From: JANNAV01 sp031384695
GTDB taxonomy: Bacteria > Pseudomonadota > Alphaproteobacteria > Rhodobacterales > Rhodobacteraceae
DNA: 7,320 nucleotides
Reading direction: 5' to 3'
Assembly: GCA_031384695.1 (NCBI GenBank)
Contig: JANNAV010000106.1
Location: forward strand, 1 to 7,320
In this document: in pieces, positions 6,054-7,320 of the stretch
Position numbering within the stretch: position 1 is the stretch's first letter
Layout of the letters: each line of letters begins with the position of its first letter
The notes under the pieces: generated by a model
The model's database searches: none
Told to the model about the DNA's origin: nothing
Seen by the model: the letters and a program-made list of their open reading frames with translations, nothing else
Translations under genes and position numbers: made by a program

Positions 6054-6500
6054 TCAGTTGACCGCAGCGGCTTTCTTCACGGCCGTGGTGGCTTCGGTGG
6101 TGGCTTTCTTGACGGCGGCGGATGCCTCTTCGGAGACGTCCTTGCCAGCGGCAAGCATCAGCTCAACGGTTTCCATTTGCACTTTTTTCGCGATTTCGGC
6201 GAAAGCAGCCATGTTCTCGGACGCCATTTCAGCAGCAGCCGAGGCATATTCGGTGGCAGCTTTGGTGTAATCGGTCGGCTCGGCTTTGGCTTTTGCCGCA
6301 GCGCTCAGCTTGGCGATGGTCTCTTTGGCCCATTTGGACGACAGCTCGGTCGATTTCTCGGCAGCTTCCAAAGCGACTTTGGACAGCTTCTCGCCAAAGG
6401 CGGCCTGGGTTTTGAACGCGTTCTGGAACGCGCTGGTGTCAACCGGGAAGGACGACATCATGTCTTGCATCACTTTGGTGTAATCGGTGGCTTTGGTCAT
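6054..6500 (-). CDS. phaP: Phasin, PHB granule-associated protein
   Basis: A 148-residue protein rich in Ala, Lys, Glu and Thr, helical throughout, with no signal peptide or membrane span. Composition and size match alphaproteobacterial phasins of the Phasin_2 type. The N-terminal stretch beginning MTKATDYTKVMQDMM and the FGEKLSKVALEAAEKSTEL helix are typical. The Lys/Ala-rich tail (about 122-148) contains two AVKK motifs. Phasins coat PHB granules as amphipathic helices, limit granule fusion and can activate polymer synthesis. A TDYTK motif occurs twice, at 5-9 and 76-80. The gene follows phaC after a 145-bp gap that holds its own promoter and three PhaR boxes, and it ends in a strong terminator. 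It is therefore probably a highly expressed single-gene transcript controlled by PhaR. Confidence 0.93.
   Translation of the reverse strand: MTKATDYTKVMQDMMSSFPVDTSAFQNAFKTQAAFGEKLSKVALEAAEKSTELSSKWAKETIAKLSAAAKAKAEPTDYTKAATEYASAAAEMASENMAAFAEIAKKVQMETVELMLAAGKDVSEEASAAVKKATTEATTAVKKAAAVN
6260..6275 (-). repeat. 16-bp repeat inside phaP, downstream copy
   Basis: Identical to 6473-6488. The two lie 213 bp apart, exactly 71 codons in frame, and both encode TDYTK (residues 76-80 here). Confidence 0.8.
6473..6488 (-). repeat. 16-bp repeat inside phaP, upstream copy
   Basis: Partner of 6260-6275, encoding TDYTK at residues 5-9 of the phasin. Confidence 0.8.
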
Positions 6501-6507
6501 TTGCTTG

Positions 6508-6512
6508 CTCCT
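6508..6512 (-). promoter_or_regulatory. Ribosome binding site of phaP
   Basis: AGGAG on the minus strand, 7 nt before the ATG at 6498-6500. It is the best Shine-Dalgarno sequence in the window, which fits an abundant phasin. Confidence 0.85.
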
Positions 6513-6550
6513 GGCGATCGGGTTATCGGCCCGCTGAACTTGATGACGCA

Positions 6551-6579
6551 GATATACATGCTGCAGTGCAGCAATTCAA
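6551..6579 (-). promoter_or_regulatory. Predicted phaP promoter
   Basis: On the minus strand TTGAAT (6574-6579) is followed by a 17-bp spacer and TATATC (6551-6556). Each matches four of six consensus bases at ideal spacing. The predicted start near 6544 gives a leader of about 44 nt before the ATG. A PhaR box fills most of the spacer, so bound PhaR would exclude RNA polymerase. Confidence 0.65.
6561..6571. promoter_or_regulatory. PhaR operator 1 (perfect, in promoter spacer)
   Basis: CTGCAGTGCAG is an exact CTGC-N3-GCAG box, located between the -35 and -10 elements of the phaP promoter. TGC-rich boxes of this form are the known PhaR targets in Paracoccus and Rhodobacter. Confidence 0.8.
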
Positions 6580-6588
6580 GTGAAAGTT

Positions 6589-6599
6589 CTGCAACGCAG
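6589..6599. promoter_or_regulatory. PhaR operator 2 (perfect, upstream of -35)
   Basis: CTGCAACGCAG is an exact CTGC-N3-GCAG box, 28 bp from operator 1 and 10 bp beyond the -35 element. Confidence 0.7.
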
Positions 6600-6618
6600 C
6601 GATGACAGTTTTGCATGG

Positions 6619-6629
6619 CTGCAGTGCGG
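6619..6629. promoter_or_regulatory. PhaR operator 3 (one mismatch, near phaC stop)
   Basis: CTGCAGTGCGG differs from the box by one base in the right half. It is 30 bp from operator 2 and 17 bp downstream of the phaC stop codon, so it could act as an auxiliary site. Confidence 0.5.
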
Positions 6630-6645
6630 CATTAGTTTTGCGGAA

Positions 6646-7320
6646 TCAAGACTTTGGTTTGGGCAGCACATATTGGCCCGGTGCTGCGGCGAGGATCGGC
6701 GCACCCGAATCACCCAAAGCGCGCGCGGCGATCTGCCCGCCTGAGCGGTCGGCCAGCCATGCGCCCCAGCGCGGCCACCAGCTGCCTTGGGTGAAATCTG
6801 CGCCTTGCAGCCAATCCTGTGCCACCGCCATCGGGCCTCCACTGGTGTAGTGGCCGTACTTGCCTTTGGCGGGCGGGTTGATGATGCCCGCGATATGGCC
6901 CGACTGTGACAGGATAAAGGTCTTGTCGGCCGAGCCCATCTGGCGGATGCCGTTGAAGCTGCCCTTCCAATGGGCGATGTGATCGGTTTCGCAGGCGATG
7001 GCGCAGATCGGCAGTTTGATATCGCCCAGCGCCACCGGGCCGCCGAACACCGGATAAGTGCCGCCCGCGAACTGGTTTTGTTGGCAGAGGCGGCGCAGAT
7101 ATTCGATCGCCATGCGCGCGGGCAGGTTGGTGGCATCACCGTTCCAATAGAGCAGATCGAAGGCGGGCGGCGCCTCGCCCATCATGTAGCTTTTGATCGC
7201 CGGGCCATAGATCAGATCGTTGGAACGCAGAAAGCTGAAGGTGCGGCTCATGAAGGATTTGTCCAGCACGCCGTCCACCGCCGCCTGCCGTTCGATGCCA
7301 TCGACGAAATCATCGGTCAG
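6646..7320 (-). CDS. phaC: Class I poly(3-hydroxyalkanoate) synthase, C-terminal part
   Basis: The last 224 residues of PhaC; the frame runs open through the right edge of the window, so the true start lies outside. The enzyme joins 3-hydroxyacyl-CoA units into PHB at the granule surface. Two of three catalytic residues are visible: Asp in ETDHIAHW (codon 6982-6984) and His in SGHIAGIINPPAKGK (codon 6895-6897). The nucleophilic Cys of the lipase-like box should lie roughly 50 codons beyond the edge, judging from spacing in the Cupriavidus enzyme. Other family marks are FSFLRSNDLIYGP, YWNGDATNLP and the Trp-rich ending GSWWPRWGAWL followed by APGQYV. No obvious terminator follows the stop; phaP starts 145 bp downstream with its own promoter, so some readthrough into phaP is possible. 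Confidence 0.96.
   Translation of the reverse strand: MTDDFVDGIERQAAVDGVLDKSFMSRTFSFLRSNDLIYGPAIKSYMMGEAPPAFDLLYWNGDATNLPARMAIEYLRRLCQQNQFAGGTYPVFGGPVALGDIKLPICAIACETDHIAHWKGSFNGIRQMGSADKTFILSQSGHIAGIINPPAKGKYGHYTSGGPMAVAQDWLQGADFTQGSWWPRWGAWLADRSGGQIAARALGDSGAPILAAAPGQYVLPKPKS

Noticed and set aside
5895..6605. Plus-strand frame of 236 codons opposite phaP
   Set aside because: Antisense to phaP; it crosses the phaP terminator and its Gly/Phe-rich translation resembles no family I know.
6619..6645. Terminator directly after phaC
   Set aside because: No stem plus T-run is visible between the phaC stop and the phaP promoter; the dyads there are better explained as PhaR boxes.
1..7320. Mobile element, CRISPR array, toxin-antitoxin or defence system
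   Set aside because: No transposase, integrase, regularly spaced repeats with spacers, or small paired genes were seen on either strand.

Overview
The window reads as chromosomal DNA of an alphaproteobacterium, most likely a member of the Rhodobacterales (Rhodobacter/Paracoccus relatives). The reasons are its high GC content, long uninterrupted frames on the minus strand, and a phaC-phaP-phaR gene order with CTGC-N3-GCAG boxes, as known from Paracoccus and Rhodobacter. The genus is an inference.

Layout, left to right: 1-171 is non-coding leader with a GC-rich hairpin and weak promoter-like sequence. A complete tRNA-Phe(GAA) lies at 172-247 on the plus strand. 248-492 is non-coding, with small hairpins and a 16-bp tandem repeat. 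Everything after that is on the minus strand, so transcription runs right to left: phaC (C-terminal 224 residues, cut by the window edge), phaP (phasin), phaR (PHB-responsive repressor), a lysR-type regulator only 18 bp after phaR, and a large soluble GAF-PASx5-GGDEF-EAL protein.

How the genes work together: PhaC polymerises hydroxyacyl-CoA into polyhydroxybutyrate, phasin coats the granule, and PhaR represses phaP and itself until polymer titrates it away. The sequence supports this regulation closely. Three CTGC-N3-GCAG-type boxes lie between phaC and phaP, and one sits exactly in the 17-bp spacer of a good phaP promoter. A fourth, one-mismatch box lies between a strong phaP terminator and phaR. 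The LysR regulator may be co-transcribed with phaR; its target is unknown. The GAF/PAS/GGDEF/EAL protein is predicted to make and/or degrade cyclic di-GMP in response to sensory input. It appears to have its own promoter, with a dyad overlapping the -35 element.

I see no mobile element, CRISPR array, toxin-antitoxin pair, defence gene or broken gene. The region is mainly a conventional PHB cluster beside a cyclic di-GMP gene. The points worth a second look are the regulatory architecture, the DNA-level repeats inside the PAS modules, the altered EAL-domain motifs, and a possible PHB/c-di-GMP link.
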